Of a stretch of DNA of 64,000 nt, positions 9,786 through 19,188 are shown in pieces; positions within the stretch are counted from its first letter, which is position 1, and every line of letters begins with the position of its first letter. Made by a program: the position numbers and the translations under genes. The notes beneath the pieces are model-generated. The model had not been told where the DNA came from. It saw nothing but the letters and a program-made list of their open reading frames with translations, and searched no databases. Source of the DNA: Klebsiella grimontii. Lineage in GTDB: Bacteria > Pseudomonadota > Gammaproteobacteria > Enterobacterales > Enterobacteriaceae. The DNA lies in the NCBI RefSeq assembly GCF_900200035.1, contig NZ_FZTC01000014.1, forward strand, positions 124,001 through 188,000, read 5' to 3'.

Positions 9786-11168
9786 GTGGCGAAAGCTCCA
9801 AAACGCGCATTTGTCTGTAATGAATGCGGTGCGGATTATCCGCGCTGGCAGGGGCAGTGCAGCGCCTGTCATGCCTGGAATACCATAACCGAGATGCGCA
9901 TTGCCGCTTCGCCGCAGGTGGCAAGAAACGAACGCCTGTCAGGGTATGCCGGTAATGCCGGGGTGTCGAAAGTGCAGAAGCTCTCCGATATCAGCCTCGA
10001 AGCGCTGCCGCGTTTTTCGACCGGATTTAAAGAGTTTGACCGCGTGCTCGGCGGCGGCGTGGTGCCGGGAAGCGCGATTTTGATTGGCGGCAACCCCGGC
10101 GCGGGTAAGTCGACGCTGCTGCTGCAAACCCTGTGTAAGCTCTCCGAAGGCATGAAAACGCTCTACGTCACCGGGGAAGAGTCGCTTCAGCAGGTGGCGA
10201 TGCGCGCTCACCGTTTAGGCCTGCCGACGGCCAACCTCAATATGCTGTCAGAAACCAGCATTGAGCAGATTTGCCAGATAGCCGACGAAGAAAAGCCGCA
10301 GCTGATGGTTATCGACTCCATCCAGGTCATGCATATGGCCGACGTGCAGTCGTCGCCGGGCAGCGTGGCCCAGGTGCGCGAAACGGCGGCCTATTTAACG
10401 CGCTTTGCCAAGACGCGCGGCGTGGCTATCGTCATGGTCGGTCACGTCACCAAAGACGGCTCGCTGGCCGGGCCGAAAGTGCTTGAGCACTGTATCGACT
10501 GCTCCGTGCTGCTCGACGGCGACGCCGATTCTCGTTTCCGCACCCTGCGCAGCCATAAAAACCGCTTCGGCGCGGTCAACGAACTGGGCGTATTCGCCAT
10601 GACCGAGCAGGGGCTGCGTGAGATAAGCAACCCATCGGCCATCTTTCTGAGCCGCGGGGACGAAGTGACCTCCGGCAGTTCGGTGATGGTGGTCTGGGAA
10701 GGCACGCGACCGCTGCTGGTGGAGATCCAGGCGCTGGTCGATCACTCGATGATGTCCAACCCGCGCCGCGTGGCGGTGGGGCTGGAGCAAAACCGCCTGG
10801 CGATCCTGCTGGCGGTCCTGCATCGTCACGGCGGTCTGCAGATGGCCGACCAGGACGTCTTCGTCAACGTGGTTGGCGGGGTGAAGGTCACCGAAACCAG
10901 CGCCGACCTGGCGCTGCTGCTGGCGATGATATCCAGCCTGCGCGACCGTCCGCTGCCGCAGGATCTGGTCGTCTTCGGCGAAGTGGGGCTGGCAGGCGAA
11001 ATTCGCCCGGTGCCGAGCGGGCAGGAGCGTATCTCCGAAGCGGCTAAGCATGGTTTTCGTCGGGCGATTGTTCCGGCAGCGAATGTGCCGAAAAAAGCGC
11101 CGGAAGGGATGCAAATCTTTGGCGTGAAAAAGCTTGCGGACGCGCTAAGCGTCTTTGACGACTTATAA
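9786..11168 (+). CDS. radA: DNA repair/recombination protein RadA
   Basis: 460 aa. A RecA-like ATPase that processes branched recombination intermediates. Domains in order: a C4 zinc finger (Cys11, 14, 25, 28), a RecA-fold core with Walker A GNPGAGKST at 102-110 and the RadA-specific KNRFG at 258-262, and a C-terminal Lon-protease-like domain without a proteolytic site. GTG start at 9786 after AGAGGTTAAC. Nine bases behind serB and 21 before nadR, on the same strand. Confidence 0.97.
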   Translation: MAKAPKRAFVCNECGADYPRWQGQCSACHAWNTITEMRIAASPQVARNERLSGYAGNAGVSKVQKLSDISLEALPRFSTGFKEFDRVLGGGVVPGSAILIGGNPGAGKSTLLLQTLCKLSEGMKTLYVTGEESLQQVAMRAHRLGLPTANLNMLSETSIEQICQIADEEKPQLMVIDSIQVMHMADVQSSPGSVAQVRETAAYLTRFAKTRGVAIVMVGHVTKDGSLAGPKVLEHCIDCSVLLDGDADSRFRTLRSHKNRFGAVNELGVFAMTEQGLREISNPSAIFLSRGDEVTSGSSVMVVWEGTRPLLVEIQALVDHSMMSNPRRVAVGLEQNRLAILLAVLHRHGGLQMADQDVFVNVVGGVKVTETSADLALLLAMISSLRDRPLPQDLVVFGEVGLAGEIRPVPSGQERISEAAKHGFRRAIVPAANVPKKAPEGMQIFGVKKLADALSVFDDL

Positions 11169-11189
11169 TAAGTGAAAAGGAGACTCGCT

Positions 11190-12422
11190 ATGTCGTCATT
11201 TGACTATTTAAAAAGCGCCATTAAGCAGAAGGGCTGTACGCTACAGCAGGTAGCGGACGCCAGCGGGATGACAAAAGGCTATCTGAGCCAGCTGCTGAAC
11301 GCGAAAATTAAAAGCCCCAGCGCGCAGAAGCTGGAAGCGCTGCACCGGTTTCTCGGGCTGGAGTTTCCGCGTCGGCAAAAAAGCGTTGGCGTGGTATTTG
11401 GTAAGTTTTACCCGCTGCATACCGGCCATATCTACTTGATTCAGCGCGCCTGTAGCCAGGTCGATGAGCTGCACATCATTATGGGCTACGACGATCCCCG
11501 TGACCGTGAGCTGTTTGAAAAGAGCGCGATGTCGCAGCAGCCGACCGTACCTGACCGCCTGCGCTGGCTGCTGCAAACCTTTAAGTATCAGAAGAATATC
11601 CGCATCCACGCCTTCAATGAAGAGGGAATGGAGCCTTATCCGCACGGCTGGGACGTCTGGAGCCGCGGGATCCGCGCCTTTATGAGCGAGAAGGGCATCG
11701 AACCTAACTGGATCTACACCTCGGAAGAGGGCGACGCGCCGCAGTATCTGGATCATCTGGGAATTGAAACCGTACTCATCGATCCTAAACGCACCTTTAT
11801 GAACATCAGCGGCGGGCAGATCCGTGAAAATCCGTTCCGCTACTGGGAATATATTCCTACCGAAGTGAAGCCGTTTTTTGTGCGCACGGTGGCGATCCTC
11901 GGCGGTGAGTCGAGCGGTAAATCGACGCTGGTGAATAAGCTATCCAATATCTTTAATACCACCAGCGCCTGGGAATATGGCCGCGACTATGTCTTTTCGC
12001 ACCTCGGCGGCGATGAGATGGCGCTGCAATACTCCGACTATGACAAGATTGCCCTTGGGCACGCGCAATATATTGATTTCGCGGTGAAGTATGCCAACAA
12101 GGTGGCGTTCATCGACACGGATTTTGTCAGCACCCAGGCGTTCTGTCTCAAGTACGAAGGGCGGGAACACCCCTTTGTTCAAGCGCTGATCGACGAGTAT
12201 CGTTTTGACCTGGTCATCCTGCTGGAAAACAACACGCCGTGGGTAGCCGACGGTTTACGTAGCCTTGGCAGCTCGGTAGACCGCAAGGAGTTTCAGACGA
12301 TGCTGGTGTCGTTGCTCAAAGAAAACGAGATAGATTTTGTGCATGTGAAAGAGGCCGATTACGATGCCCGCTTCCTGCGCTGCGTTGAGCTGGTAAAAGA
12401 GATGATGGGCGAGCAGGGATAG
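11190..12422 (+). CDS. nadR: Trifunctional NAD regulator/NMN adenylyltransferase/ribosylnicotinamide kinase
   Basis: 410 aa, full length. The N-terminal helix-turn-helix (about 10-50, TLQQVADASGMTKGYLS) represses NAD synthesis genes. The middle domain has the nucleotidyltransferase signature GKFYPLHTGH at 71-80. The C-terminal kinase has Walker A GGESSGKST at 238-246. It therefore senses NAD and salvages nicotinamide riboside. ATG at 11190 after AAAAGGAGAC; the longer open frame begins inside the radA-nadR gap. Confidence 0.97.
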   Translation: MSSFDYLKSAIKQKGCTLQQVADASGMTKGYLSQLLNAKIKSPSAQKLEALHRFLGLEFPRRQKSVGVVFGKFYPLHTGHIYLIQRACSQVDELHIIMGYDDPRDRELFEKSAMSQQPTVPDRLRWLLQTFKYQKNIRIHAFNEEGMEPYPHGWDVWSRGIRAFMSEKGIEPNWIYTSEEGDAPQYLDHLGIETVLIDPKRTFMNISGGQIRENPFRYWEYIPTEVKPFFVRTVAILGGESSGKSTLVNKLSNIFNTTSAWEYGRDYVFSHLGGDEMALQYSDYDKIALGHAQYIDFAVKYANKVAFIDTDFVSTQAFCLKYEGREHPFVQALIDEYRFDLVILLENNTPWVADGLRSLGSSVDRKEFQTMLVSLLKENEIDFVHVKEADYDARFLRCVELVKEMMGEQG

Positions 12423-12490
12423 GCCTTCTGCGGCCTGAATGCCTGAGCCGGGCTACAACACTCTCCCGGCGGGAGAGAGGGCAAACACCA

Positions 12491-12516
12491 AAAAGGGCAA
12501 CCTGCGTTGCCCTTTT
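12491..12516 (+). terminator. Bidirectional terminator between nadR and ettA
   Basis: AAAAGGGCAAC-ctgc-GTTGCCCTTTT, a perfect 11-bp stem with A- and T-runs on both sides. It serves both the rightward nadR and leftward ettA transcripts. Confidence 0.9.
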
Positions 12517-12520
12517 GCTT

Positions 12521-14188
12521 TTATTTCGCGATACGTTTGTACTTGATACGCTTCGGCTCCAGCGCATCGGCGCCGAGGGTGCGTTTCTTGTACTCTTCGT
12601 ATTCGGTAAAGTTACCTTCGAAGAACTCCACCTTACCTTCATCCTGGTAGTCCAGAATATGGGTCGCGATGCGGTCGAGGAACCAACGGTCGTGCGAGAT
12701 AACCATCGCGCAGCCCGGGAACTCCAGCAGGGCGTTTTCCAGCGCGCGCAGGGTTTCGATATCCAGGTCGTTGGTTGGTTCATCGAGCAGCAGGACGTTA
12801 CCGCCCACCTGCAGCAGCTTCGCCAGATGCAGACGTCCGCGTTCACCGCCGGACAGCTCGCCGACGCGCTTGCCCTGGTCAACCCCTTTGAAGTTAAAGC
12901 GGCCCACGTAGGCGCGGCTCGGCATCTCGGTGTTGCCGATCTTCATGATATCCAGCCCGCCGGAAACTTCTTCCCACACGGTTTTGCTGTTGTCCATGGC
13001 ATCGCGGAACTGATCGACGGAAGCCAGCTTGACGGTTTCACCGAGGGTGATAGAACCGGCGTCAGGCTGTTCCTGACCGGACATCATGCGGAACAGCGTC
13101 GATTTACCCGCGCCGTTAGGACCGATGATGCCGACGATAGCGCCTTTCGGTACCGAGAAGCTCAGATCGTCAATCAGCAGACGGTCGCCGTAGGATTTAC
13201 GCAGGTTGCTGACTTCCACCACTTTATCCCCCAGACGTGCGCCTGGCGGAATAAACAGTTCGTTGGTCTCGTTACGCTTCTGGTACTCAACGTTGTTAAG
13301 CTCTTCAAAGCGCGCCAGACGGGCTTTGCCCTTAGACTGACGGCCTTTCGCGCCCTGACGGACCCACTCCAGCTCTTTCTCGATTGACTTACGACGCGCC
13401 GCTTCCTGAGATGCTTCCTGCGCCAGACGCTGATCTTTCTGCTCCAGCCAGGAGGAGTAGTTGCCTTCCCACGGAATACCTTCGCCGCGGTCAAGCTCAA
13501 GGATCCAGCCGGCGACGTTATCGAGGAAGTAACGGTCGTGGGTGATCGCCACCACGGTGCCTTCGAAGTCGTGCAGGAAGCGTTCCAGCCAGGCCACGGA
13601 TTCCGCATCCAGGTGGTTGGTCGGTTCGTCGAGCAGCAGCATGTCTGGTTTTTCCAGCAGCAGGCGGCACAGTGCGACGCGGCGGCGTTCACCACCGGAG
13701 AGATTGGCGATTTTCGCATCCCAGTCCGGCAGGCGCAGAGCATCGGCGGCGCGTTCCAGCTGCACGTTCAGGTTATGCCCGTCGTGCGCCTGGATAATTT
13801 CTTCGAACTTGCCCTGCTGGGCGGCGAGCTTGTCGAAGTCGGCATCCGGCTCCGCGTATTTGGCGTACACCTCGTCCAGGCCTTTCAGCGCATTGACCAC
13901 TTCGGCCACCGCTTCTTCAACCGACTCACGTACGGTCTGCTCCGGATTGAGCTGCGGCTCCTGCGGCAGATAGCCGATTTTCAGGCCCGGCTGCGGACGC
14001 GCTTCGCCTTCGATATCGGTATCGATGCCGGCCATAATACGCAGCAGGGTCGACTTACCGGCGCCGTTCAGACCGAGAACGCCGATTTTTGCGCCAGGGA
14101 AAAAGCTCAGGGAGATATTTTTCAGAATATGACGTTTCGGCGGAACCACTTTGCCGACACGATGCATGGTATAAACGAATTGAGCCAC
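12521..14188 (-). CDS. ettA: Energy-dependent translational throttle protein EttA (ABC-F ATPase)
   Basis: 555 aa. A soluble ABC-F protein that binds the ribosomal E site and gates early elongation according to ATP/ADP. Two ABC domains: first Walker A GLNGAGKST at 39-47 with signature LSGGERRRVAL, second Walker A GPNGAGKST with LSGGERGRLHLAK. The charged linker between them (KSIEKELEWVRQ) is the P-site-tRNA-interacting motif region. The start is GTG at 14188: it gives the 555-residue E. coli form (MAQFVYTMHRVGK), while the longer open frame upstream shows no homology. Formerly yjjK. Confidence 0.96.
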   Translation of the reverse strand: MAQFVYTMHRVGKVVPPKRHILKNISLSFFPGAKIGVLGLNGAGKSTLLRIMAGIDTDIEGEARPQPGLKIGYLPQEPQLNPEQTVRESVEEAVAEVVNALKGLDEVYAKYAEPDADFDKLAAQQGKFEEIIQAHDGHNLNVQLERAADALRLPDWDAKIANLSGGERRRVALCRLLLEKPDMLLLDEPTNHLDAESVAWLERFLHDFEGTVVAITHDRYFLDNVAGWILELDRGEGIPWEGNYSSWLEQKDQRLAQEASQEAARRKSIEKELEWVRQGAKGRQSKGKARLARFEELNNVEYQKRNETNELFIPPGARLGDKVVEVSNLRKSYGDRLLIDDLSFSVPKGAIVGIIGPNGAGKSTLFRMMSGQEQPDAGSITLGETVKLASVDQFRDAMDNSKTVWEEVSGGLDIMKIGNTEMPSRAYVGRFNFKGVDQGKRVGELSGGERGRLHLAKLLQVGGNVLLLDEPTNDLDIETLRALENALLEFPGCAMVISHDRWFLDRIATHILDYQDEGKVEFFEGNFTEYEEYKKRTLGADALEPKRIKYKRIAK

Positions 14189-14461
14189 GTTGGACTTCGC
14201 CTCTTTTATATACTCTTCATCCCTCAGGCTAGCTTGATGCAGCCAGAATGATATTGAGTAGGGTAGTGAATAGTTTTCAAAGGCGAAGTGTAGCCTTTTT
14301 CGCGCTTTAATCCCAGCGAGGCGATGGGATTCACAAAAGAGTAAAAAAATGTCCGGGACGTGGCGCGATTCGCGTTGTCTGATTAGCATATCTACGTAAT
14401 ACCTGAAATTTTTGCCCGCGGCATGATGCTGCTGTGGTGTACCTGAATAGAGGAAGAGCTT

Positions 14462-16399
14462 GTGGAAAAAGCCAAAACTGTGACGTGGCGTCTTCTGGCC
14501 GCCGGCGTAAGTCTGCTGACGTTAAGCCAACTGGCGCATGCGGATTCACTGGATGAACAGCGCAGCCGCTATGCTCAAATTAAACAGGCGTGGGACGGTC
14601 GACAGATGGATGTCGTTAATCAGCTGATGCCCACGCTAACGACCTATCCGCTCTATCCTTATCTCCAGTACCGGCAGATTACCGACGATCTGATGAACCA
14701 GCCGGCGCTGGTGGTGACCAATTTTATTGCCGCTAATCCTACGCTGCCTCCCGCACGATCGCTGAAATCACGGTTCGTCAACGAACTGGCGCGCCGCAGC
14801 GACTGGCGCGGCCTGCTGGCCTTCAGCCCGGATAAGCCGACCGGCACCGAGGCGCAGTGCAATTACTACTATGCGAAATGGAACGTCGGCCAGGCTCAGG
14901 AAGCCTGGGATGGGGCGAAAGCGCTGTGGCTGAGCGGCAAAAGCCAGCCAAACGCCTGTGACCAGCTGTTTGGCGCCTGGCGCGCCTCTGGTCAGCAGGA
15001 TCCGCTGGCCTACCTTGAACGCATTCGCCTGGCGATGAAAGCAGGCAATACCAGCCTGGTACGGGTTCTGGCCCAGCAGATGCCGGCCGACTATCAAACC
15101 ATTGCCACGGCGGTCATCGCGCTGGCTGACGATCCCAATAGCGTGATGACCTTCGCCCGCACAACCGGCGCGACGGATTTCACCCGCCAGATGGCGGCGG
15201 TCGCGTTTGCCAGCGTTGCCCGGCAGGATGTGGAAAACGCGCGCCTGATGATCCCCTCACTAGCGCAGGCGCAGCAGCTCAATGAAGATCAGATTCAGGA
15301 GCTGCGGGATATCGTCGCTTGGCGCCTGATGGGCAGCGATGTGACCGAAGAGCAGGCCATCTGGCGCGACGACGCCATTATGCGTTCGCAATCCACCTCG
15401 CTGGTGGAGCGCCGGGTACGTATGGCGCTGGGGCTTGGGGATCGCCGTGGCCTGAACACCTGGCTGGCGCGTTTACCGATGGAGGCGAAAGAGAAGGACG
15501 AATGGCGCTATTGGCAGGCCGATCTGCTGCTGGAACGCGGACGTGATGACGAAGCGAAAGATATTCTACGCTCGCTGATGCAGCAGCGCGGCTTTTATCC
15601 CATGGTCGCCGCCCAGCGCCTTGGCGAGGAGTACACCTTCCGCGTCGACAAAGCGCCGGCGAATCTCGACCCGACGCTGACCTCGGGGCCGGAAATGGCG
15701 CGGGTCCGCGAGCTGATGTACTGGAATATGGATAATACCGCCCGCAGCGAGTGGGCAAACCTGGTGACCAGCAAAACCAAAGATCAGCAGGCGCAGCTGG
15801 CTCGTTACGCGTTTAATCAGGACTGGTGGGATCTGAGCGTCCAGGCCACCATCGCCGGAAAACTGTGGGATCAGCTGGAAGAGCGTTTCCCGCTGGCCTA
15901 TAACGACCTCTTTACCCGCTACATCAGCGGTAAAGATATTCCGCAAAGCTACGCGATGGCCATCGCGCGCCAGGAGAGCGCCTGGAACCCGAAAGCCGGT
16001 TCACCGGTTGGCGCCCGCGGTCTGATGCAGATTATGCCGGGTACGGCAACGCATACGGTGAGCATGTTCAGTATTCCCGGCTATAGCGGTCCGTCGCAGT
16101 TGCTGGATCCGGAAATGAACATCAACATTGGTACCAGCTATCTGCAATATGTTTACCAGCAGTTTGGCAATAACCGAATCTTCGCCTCTGCGGCCTATAA
16201 CGCCGGTCCTGGGCGAGTGCGTACCTGGCGGGGCAACAGCGGCGGACGCATTGATGCGGTGGCGTTCATCGAGAGCATTCCGTTCTCTGAAACGCGCGGC
16301 TATGTGAAAAACGTTCTGTCCTATGATGCCTACTATCGCTATTTTATGGGTCAGAAAGACACGCTGCTGAGCGATGCGGAGTGGAAGCTGCGCTATTAA
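14462..16399 (+). CDS. slt: Soluble lytic murein transglycosylase Slt70
   Basis: 645 aa, same length as E. coli Slt. A periplasmic exo-lytic transglycosylase that cleaves peptidoglycan to anhydro-muropeptides. It has a signal peptide at about 1-27 (cleavage after HA-DS), a long alpha-helical superhelix domain, and a C-terminal goose-lysozyme-like domain with catalytic Glu505 in ARQESAWNP and GLMQIMPGTA plus AAYNAGPGRV motifs. GTG start at 14462 after GGAAGAGCTT. A 14-bp hairpin follows the gene. Confidence 0.97.
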   Translation: MEKAKTVTWRLLAAGVSLLTLSQLAHADSLDEQRSRYAQIKQAWDGRQMDVVNQLMPTLTTYPLYPYLQYRQITDDLMNQPALVVTNFIAANPTLPPARSLKSRFVNELARRSDWRGLLAFSPDKPTGTEAQCNYYYAKWNVGQAQEAWDGAKALWLSGKSQPNACDQLFGAWRASGQQDPLAYLERIRLAMKAGNTSLVRVLAQQMPADYQTIATAVIALADDPNSVMTFARTTGATDFTRQMAAVAFASVARQDVENARLMIPSLAQAQQLNEDQIQELRDIVAWRLMGSDVTEEQAIWRDDAIMRSQSTSLVERRVRMALGLGDRRGLNTWLARLPMEAKEKDEWRYWQADLLLERGRDDEAKDILRSLMQQRGFYPMVAAQRLGEEYTFRVDKAPANLDPTLTSGPEMARVRELMYWNMDNTARSEWANLVTSKTKDQQAQLARYAFNQDWWDLSVQATIAGKLWDQLEERFPLAYNDLFTRYISGKDIPQSYAMAIARQESAWNPKAGSPVGARGLMQIMPGTATHTVSMFSIPGYSGPSQLLDPEMNINIGTSYLQYVYQQFGNNRIFASAAYNAGPGRVRTWRGNSGGRIDAVAFIESIPFSETRGYVKNVLSYDAYYRYFMGQKDTLLSDAEWKLRY

Positions 16400-16409
16400 T
16401 ACAGCCTCC

Positions 16410-16444
16410 TTCGGGCAACATCGGATTTCGCGATGTTGCCCGAA
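16410..16444 (+). terminator. 14-bp hairpin between slt and trpR
   Basis: TTCGGGCAACATCG...CGATGTTGCCCGAA, a perfect 14-bp stem with a 7-base loop starting 10 bases after the slt stop. No U-run follows (ATCCG). It lies just upstream of the trpR promoter and operator and probably ends or insulates the slt message. Confidence 0.55.
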
Positions 16445-16479
16445 ATCCGTAGAGTCCGGACAGAAGTATGTTATGCTTT

Positions 16480-16497
16480 GTACTCGTTAGTGAGTAC
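16480..16497 (+). promoter_or_regulatory. Trp repressor operator (autoregulation of trpR)
   Basis: GTACTCGTTAGTGAGTAC has perfect 6-base arms GTACTC/GAGTAC around a hexanucleotide, matching the trpR/trp operator pattern (ACTAGT-type core with GTAC ends). It lies 19 bases before the trpR ATG, next to the likely -10 TATGCT, so TrpR-tryptophan would repress its own gene. Confidence 0.85.
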
Positions 16498-16516
16498 ATT
16501 CGACAGGTGGCGTAAC

Positions 16517-16849
16517 ATGACCCAACAATCCCCCTATTCAGCGGCGGTGGCCGAACAGCGTCATCAGGAGTGGCTGCGTTTTGTCGCCCTCCTGCAGCAG
16601 GCGTACGCCGACGATCTCCATCTGCCGCTTTTACAGCTCATGCTGACGCCCGACGAGCGCGAGGCGCTCGGCACGCGGGTGCGCATCATTGAAGAACTAC
16701 TGCGCGGCGAGATGAGCCAGCGCGAGCTGAAAAACGAACTCGGCGCCGGGATCGCCACCATTACCCGCGGTTCGAACAGCCTCAAATCGGCACCGGCGGA
16801 GCTACGTCTGTGGCTGGAGCAGGCGTTGATTAAAGCTGACGATAAATAG
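16517..16849 (+). CDS. trpR: Trp operon repressor
   Basis: 110 aa. A tryptophan-dependent dimeric repressor of trp, aroH, mtr and trpR genes. The helix-turn-helix is in the stretch [21 protein letters not shown], preceded by the conserved [24 protein letters not shown] core. The start at 16517 after AGGTGG matches E. coli TrpR; an upstream 28-codon extension would run through its own operator and is rejected. Its 3' end overlaps the convergent yjjX by 20 bases. Confidence 0.96.
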   Translation: MTQQSPYSAAVAEQRHQEWLRFVALLQQAYADDLHLPLLQLMLTPDEREALGTRVRIIEELLRGEMSQRELKNELGAGIATITRGSNSLKSAPAELRLWLEQALIKADDK

Positions 16850-17351
16850 CGTTATGGAACGGGCTTAGCGCCAGCACGACGGCCTGATGATAAACGCTAC
16901 TGCGGGTGAGCTTGCCGGCCGTGAATACGCCGATAGCGCCCTCTTTGCGGCCAATTTCATCGATGCCGGTATGCTGAGACATCACCGGCCCCAGGGCTTC
17001 TCCTGCCTGGACTTTTTCAAGAATAACCTGCGGTAGCGGCAGGGTCGCCGAGCGCGCTTCGCCGCGCAGGCTGCCGTCGTCGATCGTCACCCAGCTAAAG
17101 GTGCTGCCTTCGTCGATGCCGGCTTCAATGGCGACCCAGAAGTCCGCGTTTGGCCGCGCACGACGCGCGTTAGCCACGCGATTTCGTGCGCCAGCGCGCG
17201 TTTCGTCGCTGCCAAAAGGCTGTTCCGGCACGCCGCTCTCGACGGAGACGGACTCAATGTGGCAGGATCCTTCGCCGAAGATCTCGTTAAAAGCCTGCAG
17301 AATTGCCTGAATTTTGGCGGGATTAGTGGTAGCTGAGACAACATGGTGCAT
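16830..17351 (-). CDS. yjjX: Inosine/xanthosine triphosphatase YjjX
   Basis: 173 aa. A house-cleaning NTPase of the Maf/HAM1-related fold that hydrolyses non-canonical ITP and XTP. Family motifs: [11 protein letters not shown] near the N-terminus, the acidic [10 protein letters not shown] and the late [10 protein letters not shown]. The ATG at 17351 is chosen because it gives the MHxVV N-terminus of the family; a TTG two codons earlier is possible. Convergent with trpR, with 20 bases of overlap between the two 3' ends. Confidence 0.93.
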   Translation of the reverse strand: MHHVVSATTNPAKIQAILQAFNEIFGEGSCHIESVSVESGVPEQPFGSDETRAGARNRVANARRARPNADFWVAIEAGIDEGSTFSWVTIDDGSLRGEARSATLPLPQVILEKVQAGEALGPVMSQHTGIDEIGRKEGAIGVFTAGKLTRSSVYHQAVVLALSPFHNAIYRQL

Positions 17352-17465
17352 AATCAAAACAACTCAGAATTACTAAACATCATCGCAGTATACTCCAAAT
17401 CATTCTTGCTGCAGGCGGCTATGCTTGTAGCTCGAGGGTTAAGAGCTCAGAACGGATAATAAAGC

Positions 17466-18113
17466 ATGTTACAGGTATACCTTGTTCGCCACGGTGAAAC
17501 GCAGTGGAACGCCGAGCGACGTATTCAGGGCCAGTCCGACAGCCCGCTTACCGCCCACGGTGAGCGTCAGGCCTGGCAGGTGGGCGAGCGCGCCAGAACG
17601 TTGGGAATTACGCATATTATCGCCAGCGATTTAGGCCGCACGCGCCGTACCGCAGAAATCATCGCTGAAGCCTGCGGATGCAGCGTCGTGACCGATTCAC
17701 GCTTGCGTGAGCTGGATATGGGCGTGCTTGAAAAGCGCCATATCGACTCGCTGAGCGAAGAAGAGGAGGGCTGGCGTCGACAGCTGGTTAACGGCACGCC
17801 CGACGGGCGTATCCCGCAGGGGGAGTCAATGCAGGAGCTGAGCGAGCGTATGCACGCGGCGCTGACGTCTTGTCTGGAACTGCCTGCGGGTAGCCGACCG
17901 CTGCTGGTGAGCCACGGGATGGCGCTGGGATGTCTGGTGAGTACGATTCTTGGTCTGCCCGCTTACGCGGAGCGTCGCCTGCGTCTACGCAACTGCTCTA
18001 TTTCCCGCGTTGACTATCAGCAAAGCCCCTGGCTGGCGTCGGGATGGGTGGTGGAAACCGCGGGGGATGTGTCGCATCTTGATGCCCCCGCGATGGATGA
18101 GCTCCAGCGTTAA
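17466..18113 (+). CDS. gpmB: Phosphoglycerate mutase-like phosphatase GpmB (YtjC)
   Basis: 215 aa. Histidine phosphatase superfamily: phospho-acceptor His9 in LVRHGETQWN, Glu82 in LRELDMG and His150 in LVSHGMALG. It is annotated as a second cofactor-dependent phosphoglycerate mutase, but members of this subgroup often act as general phosphatases, so the true substrate is uncertain. ATG at 17466. The stop shares the sequence TTAA with the stop of the convergent rob gene. Confidence 0.93.
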   Translation: MLQVYLVRHGETQWNAERRIQGQSDSPLTAHGERQAWQVGERARTLGITHIIASDLGRTRRTAEIIAEACGCSVVTDSRLRELDMGVLEKRHIDSLSEEEEGWRRQLVNGTPDGRIPQGESMQELSERMHAALTSCLELPAGSRPLLVSHGMALGCLVSTILGLPAYAERRLRLRNCSISRVDYQQSPWLASGWVVETAGDVSHLDAPAMDELQR

Positions 18114-18979
18114 CGACGAATCGGGATCAGGTATTCGCAGCGCAGCTGAATAGGCGGTTCCTGATTCCGGCTTTCATCTTCCGGGAAGAAACGTTCAATA
18201 TCCAGGCCCTTACGACGGGTGAGGTTAAGCATCGGCATGCAGGTGCCGTAAACCGTCAGAATAAACTCCTGCAGCCCGGTGCCCAAACCTTCGTAGGTAA
18301 ACATCACGTATTCGCCGCCTTCCAGCGTTACCGGATGGGCGTTATGCAGGTGGCCGTTTGCCAGCTCCGGCGTCAGCGCGGTGGTATAAAACACCTCTTG
18401 CTCATCGTCTTTATCGAGGCTAGGACGCGGCTCATGCAGGCCGTACAGCGTCGGAGGAATCGATGGCGTATTGGCGAGGAATTCCCGCCAGAACTGGACG
18501 CGCATCTGATTACGGAAATCGGAGATCTCCTCCAGCTTACAGGTATAGCTCTGGGTGACGCCGACCAGCTGAGTGGTGTTCAGCGTGACGAATTCATAGT
18601 GCGGCATGGTGAACTCGCCCAGACGCAGCGGAGGGCGCATACCGTAGGAACTCCAGTCGGGAGAGCGTCGGTAGAGGGCTGGCGTCAACGAAAACTGCTT
18701 TTTAAAGGCGCGAGTAAAAGTCTGCTGCGAGTCAAAGCGATACTGCAGCGCAATATCAAGAATCGGACGCGCGGTCAGGCGTAGGGCAACCGCCGACTTA
18801 GATAAGCGACGGGCGCGAATATAGGCACCGATAGCATGGCCGGTCACGTCCTTGAACATTCTTTGCAGATGCCACTTGGAATAGCCCGCCTTCGCTGCCA
18901 CATTGTCCAGTGAGAGAGGCTGATCCAGGTGACCTTCCAGCCAGCTAAGGAGATCGCGAATAATCCCTGCTTGATCCAT
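18110..18979 (-). CDS. rob: Right origin-binding protein Rob (AraC/XylS family regulator)
   Basis: 289 aa. Transcription factor of the MarA/SoxS/Rob group that activates stress, efflux and solvent tolerance genes. The two helix-turn-helix motifs lie at about 10-110 (LDNVAAKAGYSKWHLQRMFK and ILDIALQYRFDSQQTFTRAFK). The C-terminal domain, about 120-289, is GyrI-like and binds inducers in E. coli Rob. Full length. Convergent with gpmB with a 4-base overlap of the two stops. Confidence 0.97.
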   Translation of the reverse strand: MDQAGIIRDLLSWLEGHLDQPLSLDNVAAKAGYSKWHLQRMFKDVTGHAIGAYIRARRLSKSAVALRLTARPILDIALQYRFDSQQTFTRAFKKQFSLTPALYRRSPDWSSYGMRPPLRLGEFTMPHYEFVTLNTTQLVGVTQSYTCKLEEISDFRNQMRVQFWREFLANTPSIPPTLYGLHEPRPSLDKDDEQEVFYTTALTPELANGHLHNAHPVTLEGGEYVMFTYEGLGTGLQEFILTVYGTCMPMLNLTRRKGLDIERFFPEDESRNQEPPIQLRCEYLIPIRR

Positions 18980-19188
18980 AAAATATCCCCATCCTTAAAC
19001 TCAGGTGCCTGATACTAAAGGTAGCGGATAATAGCATTTTTTGATGTTTTAGCATTCAGTGTTTTTTTTGCTTTTAAATGCGATTCTTCCAGAAGTTTCG
19101 GTGGTAATTTTGTAAAGCTGTGATCTATAAAACTTTTCTTCTTAATGTGTGATAATCACTCAGCTAAATTTTTAAGAATGGTAACAAT

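Noticed and set aside
12515..13387. 290-codon frame opposite ettA
   Set aside because: Starts in the nadR/ettA terminator and mirrors ABC-F codons; ettA itself has full domain structure.
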